Shown: positions 4,720 to 6,648 of the stretch, piece after piece
Layout: the number at the start of each line of letters is the position of its first letter
Numbering within the stretch: position 1 is the stretch's first letter
NCBI GenBank assembly: GCA_016206995.1
Contig: JACQQN010000104.1
Span: forward strand, 1-6,648
Origin: Candidatus Omnitrophota bacterium
GTDB taxonomy: Bacteria > Omnitrophota > Omnitrophia > Omnitrophales > Abzuiibacteriaceae
Length of the DNA stretch: 6,648 nucleotides
Direction of reading: 5' to 3'
The notes under the pieces: generated by a model
What the model was told of the DNA's origin: nothing
Database searches by the model: none
Seen by the model: only the letters and a program-made list of their open reading frames with translations
Position numbers and translations under genes: made by a program

Positions 4720-6648
4720 TTAAACAGCGGGCACAGGTAATGGTTGAACCAGGCCGATAATTTGACGGACTTCTATTTGGTCCATTACTTCTTTTTCAAG
4801 TAATTTTTCCGATAACTTTTTTAATTTATCGAGGTTCTCGTTTAAAATTTTCTTTGCACGTTCATAACATTCCGTCACAATCCGTTGTACCTCTTGATCA
4901 ATTGTAACTGCGGTGCTTTCAGAATAATCTTTTTCACGAAGAAGATCCCGGCCGAGAAAAACTTCCCGATCCTTCTTGCCAAAAGTCAAATTACCGAGCT
5001 TTTTACTCATTCCATATTCACAAACCATTCTTTGAGCATAATTCGTTGCCACTTCAAGATCGTTGTGTGCTCCAGTCGTAATCTCATGGAAGACAAGCTC
5101 TTCAGCAACGCGTCCGCCAAACAAAACGGTAATCTTATCTAGCAATTCTTTTTCCGTAACAAGATAGCGGTCTTCAAGCGGCAGATGAAGCGTGTAGCCA
5201 AGTGCGGCATGTCCACGAGGAATAATGGATACTTTATGAAGTTGGTCTGTGCTTCCCATGACCAGCAACGTGAGAATGGCGTGTCCAGATTCGTGCACGG
5301 CAACCACTTCTTTTTCTTTCTTGGAAATCAAACGGGACTTCCGTTCAGGCCCTGCCATCACGCGTTCAATGGATTCTTCAAGTTCCGGTTGAGTGACCGC
5401 TTCTTTATTACGCCGGGCAGCGAGCAAAGCCGCTTCATTCACCAAATTAGCAAGATCAGCGCCAGAAAAACCTGGAGTTTGTTTTGCTAACTTATTCAAA
5501 TCAACGTCAGGCACTAGTTTTACATTTCGAACATGGACTTTCAAAATTTCTTCGCGGCCCCTGATGTCCGGCCGATCAATCACGATGGTTCGGTCAAATC
5601 GACCGGGACGAAGAAGCGCTGGGTCAAGCACATCAGGGCGATTCGTTGCACCGATCAGGATCACGCCTGCTTCTGTATCAAACCCATCCATTTCTACAAG
5701 TAATGCATTCAAAGTTTGTTCTCGTTCGTCATGCCCGCCGCCAATTCCTGCAAAACGCTGCCGCCCAACGGCGTCAATTTCATCGATAAAAATAATGGAA
5801 CCACGCCCGCTCACCTTTGCTGCGCGCTTTCCCTGTTCAAAAAGGTCACGTACCCGTGCGGCACCAACTCCGACAAACATTTCTACAAAGTCAGAACCAC
5901 TGATGGTATAAAATGGGACATCTGCTTCACCAGCAACCGCTTTCGCGAGAAGTGTTTTTCCAGTTCCGGGAGGGCCCATAAGCAACACGCCTTTTGGAAT
6001 ACGACCACCCAACTTTTGAAACCTTTTAGGGTCCTTTAGAAATTCAATGATCTCGGTAAGTTCTTCTTTTGCTTCGTCAACGCCCGCAACATCTTTAAAA
6101 GTAATTTTCTTAGCTTGCCCGGCAAGTTTTGCACGGGATTTTCCAAACGAAAAAATCTTACCGCCGCCTTGTTGAACACCCCGATAAACAAAGAACCAAA
6201 AAAATCCAATTAAAAGAAGGACTGGAAGCACCGAATAAACTATATTTTTCCAAAAGGTTTGTTCTTGTGCCACCCGGAAATCCGAAACATTTTTTCGAAG
6301 AAGCGGGATCAACTCAAGGTCGTTAATGGGGATTGTCACTTGAAAAAAAGAGCCATTCTTCAATTTCCCGTGGATAATATTATCAATCAACTCAACGGAC
6401 TGAACCTCGCCCGTTGAAGCATTATTCATCACCAATTGATAAAATTCGCTGTATGAAATCTGTTTCAGTTCCAACTTTGGGATAATAAACTGAAGCGCAA
6501 TAAAGAAAATAAGTGGGATCAAGAAGAAAATTGCCATTCTTCTTCTGTCATCATCCGGCTTCTTAGGAGGACCTCCTGGCTTTCTTTTTTGGTATTGAGC
6601 GCGAAACTCGGGATTTTCTCCTTTATTAAAATCTAATTTTTCTTCCTG
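4720..6648 (-). CDS. ftsH: ATP-dependent zinc metalloprotease FtsH, 5' end beyond window
   Basis: FtsH is a hexameric inner-membrane AAA+ protease that degrades unassembled membrane proteins and short-lived regulators. The visible part is 642 residues. Counting from the in-frame ATG at 6537: TM1 (2-20), a periplasmic domain (about 21-96), TM2 (about 99-118), the GKSRAKL linker (132-138), Walker A GPPGTGKT (188-195), pore loop MFVG (220-223), Walker B IIFIDEIDAVG (248-258), second region of homology GATNRPDVLDPALLRPGRFDR (296-316), the zinc site HESGH (415-419) and third ligand D493 in HNDLE. Many homologues have HEAGH. The reading frame continues without a stop or any ATG/GTG/TTG from 6538 to 6648, encoding a charged tail that ends DDDRRR just before TM1. 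The true start is therefore probably outside the window and 6537 is an internal methionine. It is followed two bases later by folP. Confidence 0.96.
   Translation of the reverse strand, partial: QEEKLDFNKGENPEFRAQYQKRKPGGPPKKPDDDRRRMAIFFLIPLIFFIALQFIIPKLELKQISYSEFYQLVMNNASTGEVQSVELIDNIIHGKLKNGSFFQVTIPINDLELIPLLRKNVSDFRVAQEQTFWKNIVYSVLPVLLLIGFFWFFVYRGVQQGGGKIFSFGKSRAKLAGQAKKITFKDVAGVDEAKEELTEIIEFLKDPKRFQKLGGRIPKGVLLMGPPGTGKTLLAKAVAGEADVPFYTISGSDFVEMFVGVGAARVRDLFEQGKRAAKVSGRGSIIFIDEIDAVGRQRFAGIGGGHDEREQTLNALLVEMDGFDTEAGVILIGATNRPDVLDPALLRPGRFDRTIVIDRPDIRGREEILKVHVRNVKLVPDVDLNKLAKQTPGFSGADLANLVNEAALLAARRNKEAVTQPELEESIERVMAGPERKSRLISKKEKEVVAVHESGHAILTLLVMGSTDQLHKVSIIPRGHAALGYTLHLPLEDRYLVTEKELLDKITVLFGGRVAEELVFHEITTGAHNDLEVATNYAQRMVCEYGMSKKLGNLTFGKKDREVFLGRDLLREKDYSESTAVTIDQEVQRIVTECYERAKKILNENLDKLKKLSEKLLEKEVMDQIEVRQIIGLVQPLPVPAV
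6565..6577. repeat. Perfect short inverted repeat AGGAGG-N-CCTCCT in the ftsH N-terminal region
   Basis: Two six-base arms flank one central base. On the mRNA this could fold as a five-pair stem with a three-base loop. It encodes Gly-Gly-Pro-Pro in the presumed cytoplasmic tail of FtsH. The minus-strand AGGAGG is a consensus anti-16S sequence but lies 34 bases before the ATG at 6537, too far to serve it. It may be chance from glycine and proline codons. Confidence 0.5.

Noticed and set aside
5393..5911. 172-codon plus-strand open frame opposite ftsH
   Set aside because: It lies entirely antisense to the conserved AAA+ core of FtsH, is a Ser/Arg/Pro-rich low-complexity product, and matches no family I know.
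1..6648. Mobile element, CRISPR array, tRNA or riboswitch
   Set aside because: Scanning both strands showed no direct-repeat arrays, transposase or integrase motifs, or tRNA-like arms. Nearly every base is accounted for by housekeeping coding sequence.

Overview
All recognisable genes lie on the minus strand, so transcription runs from high to low coordinates. In transcription order they are: ftsH (5' end off the window), folP, yebC, a 119-residue gene of unknown function, ruvC, ruvA, a single-domain PilZ protein, ruvB, and a DUF2905-type small membrane protein (3' end off the window). Every junction is tight: a 2-base gap, an ATGA overlap, direct abutment, a 1-base gap, a 28-base gap, an ATGA overlap, an 8-base overlap and a TGATG overlap. 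Nothing between the genes is large enough for a terminator or a conventional promoter. The layout therefore reads as one segment of a longer polycistronic transcript that begins upstream of base 6648 and continues past base 1. No stretch of 300 bases lacks a gene.

The host is a bacterium with moderate GC (mid-40s per cent by eye). The clusters yebC-ruvC-ruvA-ruvB-DUF2905 and ftsH-folP occur in several deep bacterial lineages. The PilZ domain implies cyclic-di-GMP signalling. From sequence alone I cannot fix the phylum; a delta-proteobacterial, Nitrospirae-like or uncultured candidate-phylum host is a guess. No mobile element, integrase, CRISPR array, tRNA or rRNA was seen. This looks like core chromosome.

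Region by region: 6648-4720 encodes the membrane AAA+ zinc protease FtsH. 4717-3866 encodes dihydropteroate synthase for folate synthesis. 3869-3120 encodes the YebC/TACO1 translation factor. 3119-2760 encodes a short helical protein I do not recognise. 2758-1169 carries RuvC resolvase, RuvA Holliday-junction-binding protein and the PilZ protein. 1176-151 encodes the RuvB branch-migration motor, and 151-1 the start of the DUF2905 protein. RuvA, RuvB and RuvC together form the resolvasome that migrates and cuts Holliday junctions, and all their main catalytic motifs are intact.

The main departures from a textbook layout are the PilZ gene translationally embedded between ruvA and ruvB, the unknown gene between yebC and ruvC, and an ftsH reading frame that continues upstream of its first in-window methionine with no alternative start codon. 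I did not find convincing evidence of a wholly new system. The PilZ insertion is the best lead.
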